NCBI GenBank assembly: GCA_020721585.1 | Contig: DYMK01000001.1 | Coordinates: 372,001-436,000 of the forward strand | Length of the DNA stretch: 64,000 nt | From: Sulfuricurvum sp. | GTDB lineage: Bacteria; Campylobacterota; Campylobacteria; Campylobacterales; Sulfurimonadaceae | Direction of reading: 5' to 3' | Part shown: piece after piece, positions 27,005 through 35,092 of the stretch | Layout of the letters: every line of letters starts with the position of its first letter | How positions within the stretch are numbered: position 1 is the first letter of the stretch | The notes under the pieces: model-generated | The model's input: only the letters and a program-made list of their open reading frames with translations | The model's database searches: none | What the model was told of the DNA's origin: nothing | Made by a program: the position numbers and the translations under genes

Positions 27005-28390
27005 TTAGAAAAAGAATTGAGACGTAACTTTGATACGGGTATCATCATAATTGCCAATAGAAGCACCGTATGAATCTTTTTGTAACGATAAACCGATTTT
27101 CGTGGTATTTCCACGAAGGTACCAGTTGATCCCCCCGATGCGTGATTTTAAATCATACCCTGAAGCATCTTTAAATTTATTCCATGACTCATAGCGGAAG
27201 AACGGTGCTATATAACCTAATTCAGGTAAAACGTACTCCCCTTGCGCATACCAACCGGTTGATTTCCCGATATTGCCTACAGCAGTCCCTTTTGTCCAAT
27301 CTTTAACGACACCATCAAAAGCAAAATACTCCGCAGAAACAGATGCCCCTTTGTAGTGCGCGGATGCTTCCAAGTTGATCAACTCATGGTCAAGCGGTGC
27401 AGTTGGCATATTTTTAGTGACAATATTAGCTGTTTTCCAGTACGCAGCACCCAACGTAAAGTGTTGCCCTTGCCCCATGTACGTTTCCGTTACTTTTGTC
27501 TCTTCCCATCCACTAAAAGGAGAAAGTTTAACTTTTCCCCCGTAAAAGAAATTTTGGGAAGTAACGCCTGTACTAGCTACCCCTTTAGCATCTTTCAGTG
27601 TTGTTCCAGCAACACCATCCCCTGATGCAATTTGGTAATGGATTTTTTTATCCCAGTCACCATACATCTGTGCATTCGTACCACGACGGTTGTGGGTGAT
27701 AAATTGCGCTGCTTCATCGGCTACGTGTGGGCGATCATAATGGATCGTGTAAGCAGACTTAGAGGTTTCCGTACGCGATACGTCGATTTTTCCGCGATAC
27801 AATTTGAAGTTAACCAATGAACTATCAAATGGTTTGGCAATTTGGAGATACGCATCACCGATATTAAAGGTTTGCTCTCCTTTATCTTCAGCATTGGCAT
27901 TATCATTTCGGATGTCCATGGTAAATGAGGTATGTTTACCAAAACCTGCTTCTACTTCCAAACGAACACGGCGCATGTACGCATCATTGATGGTGACATC
28001 TTTGGTATTGTCAACATAGTTTTTGTTGCGGCTTTCAAAGGTACTTTGTAGACGGGTACCAAGTTTAAGGTACATATTGGAATTATCTTTTGCTTTAATT
28101 TTCATGTTGGGACCTGTTTCTTGACCCAAGATAAAATGAGGCGATTTTTTGTTGAGAACGGTGATGCTCCCTTTTTCTTTCTCTCCCAATTCTGCAACGT
28201 AGGAATTATTCTCACGATTGGTCATATCAATCGTTTTGGCATCGACAAAATCACCCATCGCGACACGACCCTCAGCAGGGGTAGTAAACACTTGACCCGT
28301 TTTAGGGTCACTATAAAGGGTCATGGGATCAGCATAGACCATACCCGACATCATCACCGCAGCAAGGGCAGATAAAGTTACTTTTTTCAT
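27005..28390 (-). CDS. Phosphate-type porin (OprO/OprP-like)
   Basis: 461 residues from ATG at 28390 (AGGAG 10 bp upstream; TTG at 28396 is less well spaced). Signal peptide MKKVTLSALAAVMMSGMVYA is followed by a short linker and a beta-barrel of alternating polar and aromatic residues that ends in SQFFF. The segments YLKLGTRLQSTFESR, AYMRRVRLEVEAGFGKHTSF and LVNFKLYRGKIDVSR are those of the OprO/OprP (porin_O_P) family, trimeric anion channels. A Pho-box-like array on its promoter side and its position between pit and pstS support phosphate uptake across the outer membrane. Confidence 0.82.
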   Translation of the reverse strand: MKKVTLSALAAVMMSGMVYADPMTLYSDPKTGQVFTTPAEGRVAMGDFVDAKTIDMTNRENNSYVAELGEKEKGSITVLNKKSPHFILGQETGPNMKIKAKDNSNMYLKLGTRLQSTFESRNKNYVDNTKDVTINDAYMRRVRLEVEAGFGKHTSFTMDIRNDNANAEDKGEQTFNIGDAYLQIAKPFDSSLVNFKLYRGKIDVSRTETSKSAYTIHYDRPHVADEAAQFITHNRRGTNAQMYGDWDKKIHYQIASGDGVAGTTLKDAKGVASTGVTSQNFFYGGKVKLSPFSGWEETKVTETYMGQGQHFTLGAAYWKTANIVTKNMPTAPLDHELINLEASAHYKGASVSAEYFAFDGVVKDWTKGTAVGNIGKSTGWYAQGEYVLPELGYIAPFFRYESWNKFKDASGYDLKSRIGGINWYLRGNTTKIGLSLQKDSYGASIGNYDDTRIKVTSQFFF

Positions 28391-28437
28391 GTTCAATTCA
28401 CTCCTGATTTGTAATGGTGTGATTGTAGAAAAAAAAC

Positions 28438-28470
28438 ATTACCTCAAGGTTACGGTTACACGGACGTTAC
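28438..28470 (-). promoter_or_regulatory. Predicted Pho box upstream of the porin gene
   Basis: Read on the minus strand there are four GTAAY/GTAAC-like half-sites. 28438-28442 and 28449-28453 form one pair 11 bp apart, and 28455-28459 and 28466-28470 form a second interleaved pair 11 bp apart. The remaining gap to the pstS terminator (28471-28587) shows no recognisable gene. Confidence 0.6.
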
Positions 28471-28587
28471 AACAGAGTAAATGGGAGAAAAATAGCCAAA
28501 AGAATTAGCCCAAACGCGTACGCAAGGATGGGCTGGCAAGTTTTGTTTAGGGAGAAAAAAAAGGGAGAAATGAAATTGGGTCCTCGA

Positions 28588-28629
28588 TGAAAAAGACACC
28601 GTTCAACGCACAAAAGTGCGCTTAACGGT
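28588..28629 (-). terminator. Rho-independent terminator downstream of pstS
   Basis: On the minus strand, ACCGTTAAGCGCAC, loop TTTT, GTGCGTTGAACGGT gives a 14-bp stem with three mismatches, followed by GTCTTTTTC. It lies 75 bp beyond the pstS stop, just after the palindromic repeat pair, and insulates the porin promoter region. Confidence 0.7.
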
Positions 28630-28642
28630 ATGTTAATTCGTC

Positions 28643-28694
28643 ACCCTGAGTCAAGCTCAGGGTATTTTCTGTCACCCTGAGCTTGACTCAGGGT
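28643..28694. repeat. Inverted pair of palindromic repeats
   Basis: ACCCTGAGTCAAGCTCAGGGT (28643-28663) and ACCCTGAGCTTGACTCAGGGT (28674-28694) each form an 8-bp stem. They are reverse complements of one another, so they could also pair together. They lie 9 bp from the pstS stop codon and may serve in 3'-end protection of its mRNA. Confidence 0.75.
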
Positions 28695-28703
28695 CTAAAA
28701 AAC

Positions 28704-29699
28704 TTATTTCCCTGCCCAGTACTCACGTACCAAGTTGGTTGTTTCTACCGGAAGAGGGATATAGCCCAATTTAACCGCAGCAGCATCGCCATTACGGAAA
28801 GAATAATCGAAGAATTTGATTACCTCTTTATTCACATCCCCTTTTTCTCTAGGCATCAAGATAAATGTTGCTGCCACGATAGGGTACGCATCGCCGTTTT
28901 GGAGAACCAATGAGCTGTAAAAGCTGTCTTTTTTCGACCATTTGGCTTGTTTAACGGCATTTTGGAAGTTAGCCGTACGGGCAGTGATCCATTTTCCACC
29001 CGCGGTTTGCAACGTAGCCGCAGAGAGATTATTTTTCTCTTTGTAGGCGTTTTCGACATACCCAATAGAATACGGAGTTTGTTTAATAAGGTTGGTAACT
29101 CCCTCATTCCCTTTTCCACCCACACCGGTTGCCCAACCGATCGCTTTACCTACACCAAATTTACTTTTCCATGTTTTGGACGATTCGCTCAAATAATCGG
29201 TAAAGACGTAGGTTGTCCCCGATCCATCGGAACGGTGCGCCACAATAATTTTTTGGGCAGGAAGATTTACCCCTGCATTGTCTGCGGCGATAGCGGGATC
29301 ATTCCACATGGTGATTTTACCCGCGAAGATGTCAGCTACAACGCTGTTTTTAAGTTTAAGTTTCTCATCGGCAATACCGGGAATGTTATGAACGACATCA
29401 ATGGAACCAATCACCGCTGGGAATTGGAACAATTTAGCCGCATCCAACTCTTTTGGGGTCAAAGGGGCATCCGTTGCACCAAAATCAACGATACGCTCAG
29501 AAACTTGCTTAATACCGCCCCCTGAACCAATGGATTGGTAATTCACTCGGGTATGGGTCGCTTTTTGATACGTATACGCCCAATCATAATAACACGGTGC
29601 GGGGAAAGTAGCACCTGCTCCGTTGATTTTGTCCGCTGCGATCATTGACGTAGCAGCGATTGCTGCGATGACTAAACCTTTTGTGAGGGTAGTTAGCAT
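28704..29699 (-). CDS. pstS: Phosphate ABC transporter substrate-binding protein PstS
   Basis: 331 residues with a signal peptide (MLTTLTKGLVIAAIAATSMI). The phosphate-binding pattern is visible: INGAGATFPAP at the mature N-terminus, YQSIGSGGGIKQ, VDFGATDAPL and VAHRSDGSGTTYVFTDYL. These provide the Ser, Arg and Asp ligands of phosphate. It feeds PstCAB in the inner membrane. It is unusual that pstS is separated from pstCAB by pit, comM and the porin gene and lies on the other strand. It is divergent from phoU with Pho-box-like half-sites between. Confidence 0.95.
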   Translation of the reverse strand: MLTTLTKGLVIAAIAATSMIAADKINGAGATFPAPCYYDWAYTYQKATHTRVNYQSIGSGGGIKQVSERIVDFGATDAPLTPKELDAAKLFQFPAVIGSIDVVHNIPGIADEKLKLKNSVVADIFAGKITMWNDPAIAADNAGVNLPAQKIIVAHRSDGSGTTYVFTDYLSESSKTWKSKFGVGKAIGWATGVGGKGNEGVTNLIKQTPYSIGYVENAYKEKNNLSAATLQTAGGKWITARTANFQNAVKQAKWSKKDSFYSSLVLQNGDAYPIVAATFILMPREKGDVNKEVIKFFDYSFRNGDAAAVKLGYIPLPVETTNLVREYWAGK

Positions 29700-29750
29700 G
29701 AGTTGTCCTTGTGAATATTTTTTTTGATTGCGGCATTCTAAGGGGCTTAG

Positions 29751-29766
29751 GTAACAAAGGGGTTAC
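29751..29766 (-). promoter_or_regulatory. Possible Pho half-sites upstream of pstS
   Basis: Read on the minus strand, GTAAC (29766-29762) and GTTAC (29755-29751) begin 11 bp apart, 50-65 bp before the pstS start. This is weaker than the array before pit because only one half-site matches GTAAY exactly. Confidence 0.45.
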
Positions 29767-29784
29767 AAACTATGCTAGAGTGTT

Positions 29785-29800
29785 GTAATCAAATGGAAAC
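29785..29800 (+). promoter_or_regulatory. Possible Pho half-sites upstream of phoU
   Basis: GTAAT (29785) and GAAAC (29796) begin 11 bp apart, 50-65 bp before the phoU ATG. The expected third half-site at 29807 does not match. It resembles the pstC array (GTAAC, GTAAT, GAACT), but is weaker. Confidence 0.45.
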
Positions 29801-29849
29801 AATCCTCCATTACAATCCTATATTTACGATAACACCCTAAAGGTTTACC

Positions 29850-30521
29850 ATGCTACCACGCTACGAAAACAAACTCAATGACATTCGCACCCAACTCTCT
29901 GCCTTGGTGGCATCCATCATCCACGCCAACAAAGCCACATTGGATGCGTTTGAAACCACCACGGATGCTCGCTATGACGAGGCAAAAAAGCATCTCAAAA
30001 GCATCCAAACCGATGCCAACATGATTGATAACGAAGTGATTAAAACCTTCGCATTGTACGGGCCTGAAGCCGATGAGCTACGCCTTTTGGTCGCTTTTTT
30101 AAAGATGACCAACGAGTTAGACCGTGTCGGTGAGAACATGAAAAAATATACGATACGCCTCCAAGAGCTGTGTTATGGGGAGTGTGATGTCCAAGTGATG
30201 GCACCCGCCATTATCCAATTGCAAAAAACCACCCTCAATGCGCTAGAATACATTCACACCTACTTAGAGACCGTGACCACCTCCGATGCCCATGAGCTGT
30301 TTCGCAAAGTTTCGGTCGAAGAGTCCAAAAATGACGATCTGTTTTCGGTCATCGAAAAAGATCTCCTTAATCTTATCTCGGATTCTCACGAACTTTCTGC
30401 TGATTACGTGAGAGTATTGGGAACGTTGCGCAAGCTTGAACGTATCGGTGACCGTACGGTCAATATCGCTGCTTTATTGTTATACGCCCAAGAGGGTGGA
30501 GAGCTTAATTTTCACGACTAA
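29850..30521 (+). CDS. phoU: Phosphate transport regulator PhoU
   Basis: 223 residues, all helical, with two PhoU-type three-helix repeats: DNEVIKTFALYGPEADELRL with LVAFLKMTNELDRVGEN in the first, and LGTLRKLERIGDRTVNIAAL in the second. The E/D-x-x-x-D/R-(I/V)GD motifs bind metal clusters. PhoU links the state of PstSCAB to the PhoR kinase and limits phosphate uptake. First gene of phoU-phoB-phoR, with 12 bp between phoU and phoB. Confidence 0.93.
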   Translation: MLPRYENKLNDIRTQLSALVASIIHANKATLDAFETTTDARYDEAKKHLKSIQTDANMIDNEVIKTFALYGPEADELRLLVAFLKMTNELDRVGENMKKYTIRLQELCYGECDVQVMAPAIIQLQKTTLNALEYIHTYLETVTTSDAHELFRKVSVEESKNDDLFSVIEKDLLNLISDSHELSADYVRVLGTLRKLERIGDRTVNIAALLLYAQEGGELNFHD

Positions 30522-30533
30522 AGGGAGAGAAAT

Positions 30534-31208
30534 TTGCGCGCACTCATACTGATCGTCGAAGACGAAGAGGATATTTTAGAACTTATCGAATTTCACCTCT
30601 CCAAAGAGGGGTTTGAGACCATGGGATTTTTGAATACCAAACAAGTGAGCAAAGCCCTTGAGGAGGAATCGGTCGATCTTATCCTTATGGATCGCAATCT
30701 CCCCGGAGCAGAGGGGTCAGAATATGTCGCGTCGTTGCGCCAAAAAGGGATGACCACACCGGTCATTTTTATCAGTGCCAAAGCCAAAGATGAGGAGATA
30801 GAAGAGGGGTTTGAACGGGGAGGGGATGATTATCTCACCAAACCGTTTCGGATGCGCGAACTCATTTTACGGGTCAAAGCGATATTGCGCCGTACCCAAA
30901 AAAATTCGTACGAGGGGATGCTCACCCATCGGGACATCACCCTCAATCTCGCTTCCCGTACCGTTTTGATCGATACGACTCCCGTGGAACTCACCAAATT
31001 GGAATTTGATCTTTTATGTGCTTTAATTACGAATCATAATGTCGTTTTGGATCGAGAGTACCTCCTTGAACACGTGTGGGGAGGCGATGAGATCTACCAA
31101 GACCGTACCGTCAACGTCGCCATCAACCGTCTCAAAGAGAAAATTGATCCCGATAAAACCAAAGAGTACATTAAAACCGTTCGAGGAGTGGGCTATACCC
31201 TGTGCTAA
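30534..31208 (+). CDS. phoB: Phosphate regulon response regulator PhoB-like
   Basis: 224 residues starting with TTG at 30534 behind AGGGAGAG. The receiver domain has the acidic pair VEDEED, the phospho-acceptor Asp in LILMDRNLPG (about residue 52), the Thr/Ser position FISAKAK and Lys in YLTKPF. The OmpR/PhoB winged helix follows with LTKLEFDLLCALITN, VWGGDEIYQDRTVNVAINRL and VRGVGYTLC. It is the natural candidate for binding the 11-bp arrays in this window. The phoR start lies inside its end. Confidence 0.92.
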   Translation: MRALILIVEDEEDILELIEFHLSKEGFETMGFLNTKQVSKALEEESVDLILMDRNLPGAEGSEYVASLRQKGMTTPVIFISAKAKDEEIEEGFERGGDDYLTKPFRMRELILRVKAILRRTQKNSYEGMLTHRDITLNLASRTVLIDTTPVELTKLEFDLLCALITNHNVVLDREYLLEHVWGGDEIYQDRTVNVAINRLKEKIDPDKTKEYIKTVRGVGYTLC

Positions 31209-32599
31209 AGATTCATCAACTCTTTTTTCTCAATACGTTGGCATTGTTTATCGGTACCTTAGCCATAGCCTCTGTGGTGGGGTACTATTCCCTTAAGAGC
31301 ATGATTGTCGAAGATCGTATCGATTACCTTAAAAAAACCCTCGAATTGGTCACCCTCAAAGCCAATCAATCCAGCAGTTTAGACCATTATGCCAATGCCA
31401 TCCACAACCAAACCGACTACCGCGCCACGGTGTTTGATACCGATGGAACCGTGTTAGCCGAAAGTGACATTGATAAACGTTCGGTTGATTCTACCCTCAA
31501 TCGCGAAGAGATTATGAACGCGACAACGCAACCTTATGGGGTCGAAGTACGCTATTCCCAAACCTTTGAAGATGACTATATTTTTGTCGCCAAACAAATC
31601 GTCTTTCAAAATGAGATTGTGATCCTACGACTGGGGATTCCCCTCCAAAAAGTGATGGGGTATTTTTATGCGTTGTGGTTTAAATTGGCCGCATCGTTTG
31701 CCCTCTTTATCCTTATCGCCCTCATCATCGCCTCCAAAATCGCCAAAAAAGCGCACTACGATATGGCGCAAATCACCCACTACCTCCAAGAGATTTCCGC
31801 CAAAAATTACGGTGCGGTACTCAAACCAGAATATTTTCGGGAGTTTCTGCAAATCACCCTCTTGCTGAAAAATTTGGTCAAAAAATTACGCAATCGGGAC
31901 AAACAAAAACGCAAATACACCGCCAAACTGCGTCTCATCAACAAACAACAAATGGACATCCTCTCCGCCATCAGCCACGAATTTAAAAATCCCATCGCCG
32001 CCATCGTAGGGTACACCGAAACCCTCGAAGAAGATCCTCACCTCAATTTAGCGATACGGGAGAAATTTTTGGGGAAAATTCACACCAATGCCCTCAAAAT
32101 CAGCACGATGCTTGACCGCCTTGCCCTCTCGGTCAAACTCGAAAACAACGACCTCTCCCTTAAACCCACCACCTTTGATGTGGATGCTTTGTGCAAAGAG
32201 GTCACCTCCACGTTGCAAGGCAAATACCCCTCCCGCCGTATCGTGTATGAGGGGGTTTCTGTGACCATCACCGCCGATAAGACGCTGTTGGATTTGGTCA
32301 TCACCAACCTTATTGACAATGCCATCAAATACTCCGAAACCACCGTCACCCTCCGCCTCACAGGGACGATGTTACACGTGATCGATCAGGGGATTGGGAT
32401 CGAACCCAAAGAACACGAAAATATCGCAGCAAAATTTTACCGTGTCCAAAAAAACAGCTGGGACAACTCCATGGGATTGGGATTGGCCATTGTCAGCTAT
32501 ATCCTCAAACTCCATGGCACCACCCTCACCATCCAAAGCACCCTTGGGGTGGGATCAACCTTTGGCTTTAGTCTTGAGAATTTTTTGGCGAAGCGATAA
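31202..32599 (+). CDS. phoR: Phosphate regulon sensor histidine kinase PhoR-like
   Basis: 465 residues starting with GTG at 31202, overlapping phoB by 7 bp. The first helix (LFFLNTLALFIGTLAIASVV) and a second near residue 150 (LAASFALFILIALIIASKIA) enclose a periplasmic sensor region with a PhoR-like FDTDGTVLAES. The kinase core has the H-box ILSAISHEFKNPIAAIVG, N-box NLIDNAIKYS, G1 VIDQGIGIEP and G2 MGLGLAIVSYIL. It should phosphorylate PhoB when phosphate is short. Unlike E. coli PhoR, it has a real periplasmic domain, as in Campylobacter PhosS. Confidence 0.92.
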   Translation: MLKIHQLFFLNTLALFIGTLAIASVVGYYSLKSMIVEDRIDYLKKTLELVTLKANQSSSLDHYANAIHNQTDYRATVFDTDGTVLAESDIDKRSVDSTLNREEIMNATTQPYGVEVRYSQTFEDDYIFVAKQIVFQNEIVILRLGIPLQKVMGYFYALWFKLAASFALFILIALIIASKIAKKAHYDMAQITHYLQEISAKNYGAVLKPEYFREFLQITLLLKNLVKKLRNRDKQKRKYTAKLRLINKQQMDILSAISHEFKNPIAAIVGYTETLEEDPHLNLAIREKFLGKIHTNALKISTMLDRLALSVKLENNDLSLKPTTFDVDALCKEVTSTLQGKYPSRRIVYEGVSVTITADKTLLDLVITNLIDNAIKYSETTVTLRLTGTMLHVIDQGIGIEPKEHENIAAKFYRVQKNSWDNSMGLGLAIVSYILKLHGTTLTIQSTLGVGSTFGFSLENFLAKR

Positions 32600-32694
32600 G
32601 AGCATAAGGTAAATCACCTGCTTCAATCTCTCTATTAGAGATTCTATTCTATAATCCTGCCATTCAAAAAGTGTCCCAAAAAATAGTGCATATT

Positions 32695-32721
32695 GTCATA
32701 TTATGACCATCAATCATGATG
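32695..32721. promoter_or_regulatory. Two abutting palindromes before the decayed R-M genes
   Basis: GTCATATTATGAC (32695-32707) is a perfect 13-bp palindrome. It is followed without a gap by CATCAATCATGATG (32708-32721), with arms CATCA/TGATG. They lie about 40-65 bp before the truncated methyltransferase start. Such sites fit an operator for a methyltransferase or controller protein that autoregulates the R-M unit. No controller gene is seen. A separate AATCTCT/AGAGATT hairpin at 32625-32643 may end phoR transcription. Confidence 0.4.
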
Positions 32722-32761
32722 TTTTAGTATGATTTTTACACTATTTTCCAAAGAGGACACA

Positions 32762-32863
32762 ATGATACATACGATGGGAAGAAACTTATTTACGATGAAT
32801 ATGGATAAAAAAAACACCCTTAAAGCCATTGATCTGTTCGCGGGAATTGGGGGGATACGATAA
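32762..32863 (+). pseudogene. Truncated C5-cytosine DNA methyltransferase (first 33 codons)
   Basis: The frame MIHTMGRNLFTMNMDKKNTL then KAIDLFAGIGGIR ends in TAA at 32861. AIDLFAGIGGIR is motif I (SAM-binding FxGxG) of Dcm-type C5-methyltransferases, which are normally over 300 residues. All catalytic motifs after it are missing. AAAGAGGA precedes the ATG, so the start region is intact. The deletion joins the motif I codons to the start of the neighbouring nuclease gene, 3 bp downstream. Confidence 0.82.
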
Positions 32864-32865
32864 AT

Positions 32866-33639
32866 ATGAAACAATCTGGAACCAAACATCAAAACTATGA
32901 AATTCTTAATCTCATCGGTTATGGACTTTCAAAGTTTAACGATGATTTTATCAAAGAGTTTGGGTTTACCACCAAAACAGCTTTTTATGATTATTGCGTT
33001 TTGAATACTATCGCGCAAACGGTGGGAACAGTAAAAAATAGAATGGATTTATTTGATCATTTTTTTCCAGACAATGGAAGAAAAGGGTGGTGGCAAAAAG
33101 GTGACACCTATATTCATAGAAAAATTTTAATTGATAATTTATTTGGGCTTGAAAATGTAAAAGGGTATGCCAATATTGTAAAGCTCTATATGAAAGAAAA
33201 TTATGCGGTTAAAGATATTTCCATCAGCGTAAAACCAATCGTTAAATCACGATTTAAAAAACTTCAAGAAACGGGTTTAGAAGCAGAAATCTACTTTATG
33301 AATAATTTTCATACTATTAATCAATTTAGTGAAGGAAAACTCGAAGATGCCCGATTGTTTGGCGACGGGTACGATTTTCAAGTCACGGTTGATCACTCTA
33401 TCTATCTAGCCGAGATAAAAGGGATTCGAGAAAAAAAAGGGAAATTTAGACTGACCGAAAATGAATACAAAAAAGCATCAGAATATCAAAATGACTATAT
33501 TGTGACGCTCGTGTTAAATATGAATGACGTTCCTAATTTCCTCACCATTGAAAATCCCATCAAAAATTTAAGGTTTGAAGAACGGATAATTCAGTCTAAA
33601 ACAACTAAAGAATATCACTTACTAGGAGAAATATGTTGA
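32866..33639 (+). CDS. DUF3883-type nuclease, probable type II restriction enzyme
   Basis: 257 residues. The C-terminal half matches the DUF3883 nuclease-like fold: EAEIYFMNNF, DARLFGDGYDFQV, then IYLAEIKGIREKKGKFRLTE with a D...ExK pattern (Asp about 168, EIK near 184). The N-terminal half is helical (FLLN-type, no match). It immediately follows the methyltransferase stub, so it is likely the cognate restriction enzyme of that pair. With the methyltransferase gone, either it is inactive or another methyltransferase protects the chromosome. Low GC. It overlaps the next gene by 7 bp. Confidence 0.6.
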   Translation: MKQSGTKHQNYEILNLIGYGLSKFNDDFIKEFGFTTKTAFYDYCVLNTIAQTVGTVKNRMDLFDHFFPDNGRKGWWQKGDTYIHRKILIDNLFGLENVKGYANIVKLYMKENYAVKDISISVKPIVKSRFKKLQETGLEAEIYFMNNFHTINQFSEGKLEDARLFGDGYDFQVTVDHSIYLAEIKGIREKKGKFRLTENEYKKASEYQNDYIVTLVLNMNDVPNFLTIENPIKNLRFEERIIQSKTTKEYHLLGEIC

Positions 33640-33869
33640 CGCTTAATGAGAAAATTGAATACTTTGAACAATATTTACGGAATCATGATAGCTTTATGGA
33701 AGAAGAACTTCATTTATATTTTTTCGAGCTTGAAAATGGTAGCTTTGATTTTCTAAATCAGTTAAATTCTAAGCTTGCAATAGAGAATAAAATTGAATAT
33801 CTTGTTGAAAAGATGCTGAGGCACTATCATGAAGATGGATTGCATAATATCATAGAGAATTATTTATGA
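33633..33869 (+). CDS. Small acidic protein, unknown
   Basis: 78 residues, starting MLTLNEKIEYFEQYLRNHDS. It is predicted helical, rich in Glu and aromatic residues, with no motif that I recognise. AGGAG lies 6 bp upstream inside the DUF3883 gene, and the start overlaps that gene, so it is part of the same operon. It may be a small accessory or immunity-like partner of the nuclease. This is speculation from position only. Confidence 0.5.
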   Translation: MLTLNEKIEYFEQYLRNHDSFMEEELHLYFFELENGSFDFLNQLNSKLAIENKIEYLVEKMLRHYHEDGLHNIIENYL

Positions 33870-33997
33870 AATTTTTCACTAAAAAATTCATAAATATAAC
33901 TAGAAATCAAATTGACAAAATAAATGATTCAACGTATGAAATCAATTTTGCTTCAAGTGGTAGTTATGCTAAATTTATCGGATTAGATACTAACTGA
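33866..33997 (+). CDS. 43-residue protein, probably a truncated gene
   Basis: It starts with an ATGA overlap on the previous gene and reads MKFFTKKFINITRNQIDKIN before ending in AKFIGLDTN. The coupled start shows that translation was meant to continue the operon. The abrupt end, 21 bp before the cca start, suggests the right edge of the acquired R-M locus, where a longer gene was cut. No function can be assigned. Confidence 0.4.
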   Translation: MKFFTKKFINITRNQIDKINDSTYEINFASSGSYAKFIGLDTN

Positions 33998-34018
33998 TAC
34001 TTGGCTAAATTACCCCTC

Positions 34019-35092
34019 ATGATCCCCCTCCCTCCCCTTTTATCCCCTATTTTAGAACACCTTTATGCGCATCACATCACCCCCATTATCGTTGGGGGGT
34101 ATGTTCGTGATGCGTTGATGGGGAAACGAGATTCCAAAGATATGGACATTGAGCTGTATACGCACCACCCTTTGGAATCCATCGAATCACTTCTCAACCC
34201 TTTTGGAAAAGTGAACATGGTCGGGAAAAGTTTTGGGGTATTGAAGTTACGTTTGGCGGAGTGGGAGATTGATTTTTCCCTTCCCCGTACCGAATCCAAA
34301 GAGGGGTATGGTCACAAAGGGTTTAGGGTTCATCCGGATTCGACCCTCGATTTTGCCAGCGCAGCACGAAGACGCGATTTTACGATCAATGCCATCGGCT
34401 TTGATCCCCAAACGGATACCCTCTTAGATCCCTATCATGGGGTGAATGATGCGCATCATCGCCATTTAGCGTACGTGGATGCGACCACGTTTGGGGAAGA
34501 TCCTTTGCGTGTGTTGCGGGCGATTGGGTTTGCGGGGCGGTTTGACTTAGCGTGTGACCCCTCCTTGGTGGAACGGTGTCATCAGATGGTTGCCAATGGA
34601 GCCTTAGAAGAGTTGCCCCACGAGCGCATTTTTGAAGAGTTTAAAAAATTGCTGCTCTTAAGTCCCCGCCCCTCGGTGGGGTTGGCATTGTTCGCACGCA
34701 TGGGGGGGAGAGCCTTTTTATCCTTAGAACACGACGATGCAGCGTGGGAGAGAACCTTAGTACGCTTAGATGCGACCCCGTGTGATCTTGCGTTGCGATT
34801 GGCGGCAATGTTGCTGGATGTCCCCTCACCCAAAACCCTCTTAGAACGCCTCACCGCCCAACGATCGCTTCGTACGCAGATCCTTGCTATCCTTGAGTAT
34901 GCCCATAGATATGGGGTTGTGACCATCCCGCCCAAACCGCTTCTTCAAGGGCGTGATCTCATCAATTTAGGGCTTTTGCCCTCGGTGGAGTTCAAAACAC
35001 TCTTAGACAGAGTGTATGATGCCCAGTGTCGCAATTGCTTCACGACCTACGAAGCGGGGATTGAGTGGCTTAGAACGTGGTGTAATCGTTAA
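34019..35092 (+). CDS. cca: CCA tRNA nucleotidyltransferase / poly(A) polymerase family
   Basis: 357 residues from ATG at 34019 (a TTG at 34001 would add six). The class II nucleotidyltransferase head is clear: IIVGGYVRDALMGKRDSKDM then DIELYTH holds the G-G-x-V-R-D and DxD motifs (metal ligands). RRRDFTINAIG is motif B and EDPLRVLRAIGFAGRF and ELPHERIFEEF follow. The C-terminal half is the helical body. It adds or repairs the 3' CCA of tRNA. No ribosome site is obvious, and the AT-rich island ends just before it. The stop overlaps that of the convergent CZB gene. Confidence 0.88.
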   Translation: MIPLPPLLSPILEHLYAHHITPIIVGGYVRDALMGKRDSKDMDIELYTHHPLESIESLLNPFGKVNMVGKSFGVLKLRLAEWEIDFSLPRTESKEGYGHKGFRVHPDSTLDFASAARRRDFTINAIGFDPQTDTLLDPYHGVNDAHHRHLAYVDATTFGEDPLRVLRAIGFAGRFDLACDPSLVERCHQMVANGALEELPHERIFEEFKKLLLLSPRPSVGLALFARMGGRAFLSLEHDDAAWERTLVRLDATPCDLALRLAAMLLDVPSPKTLLERLTAQRSLRTQILAILEYAHRYGVVTIPPKPLLQGRDLINLGLLPSVEFKTLLDRVYDAQCRNCFTTYEAGIEWLRTWCNR

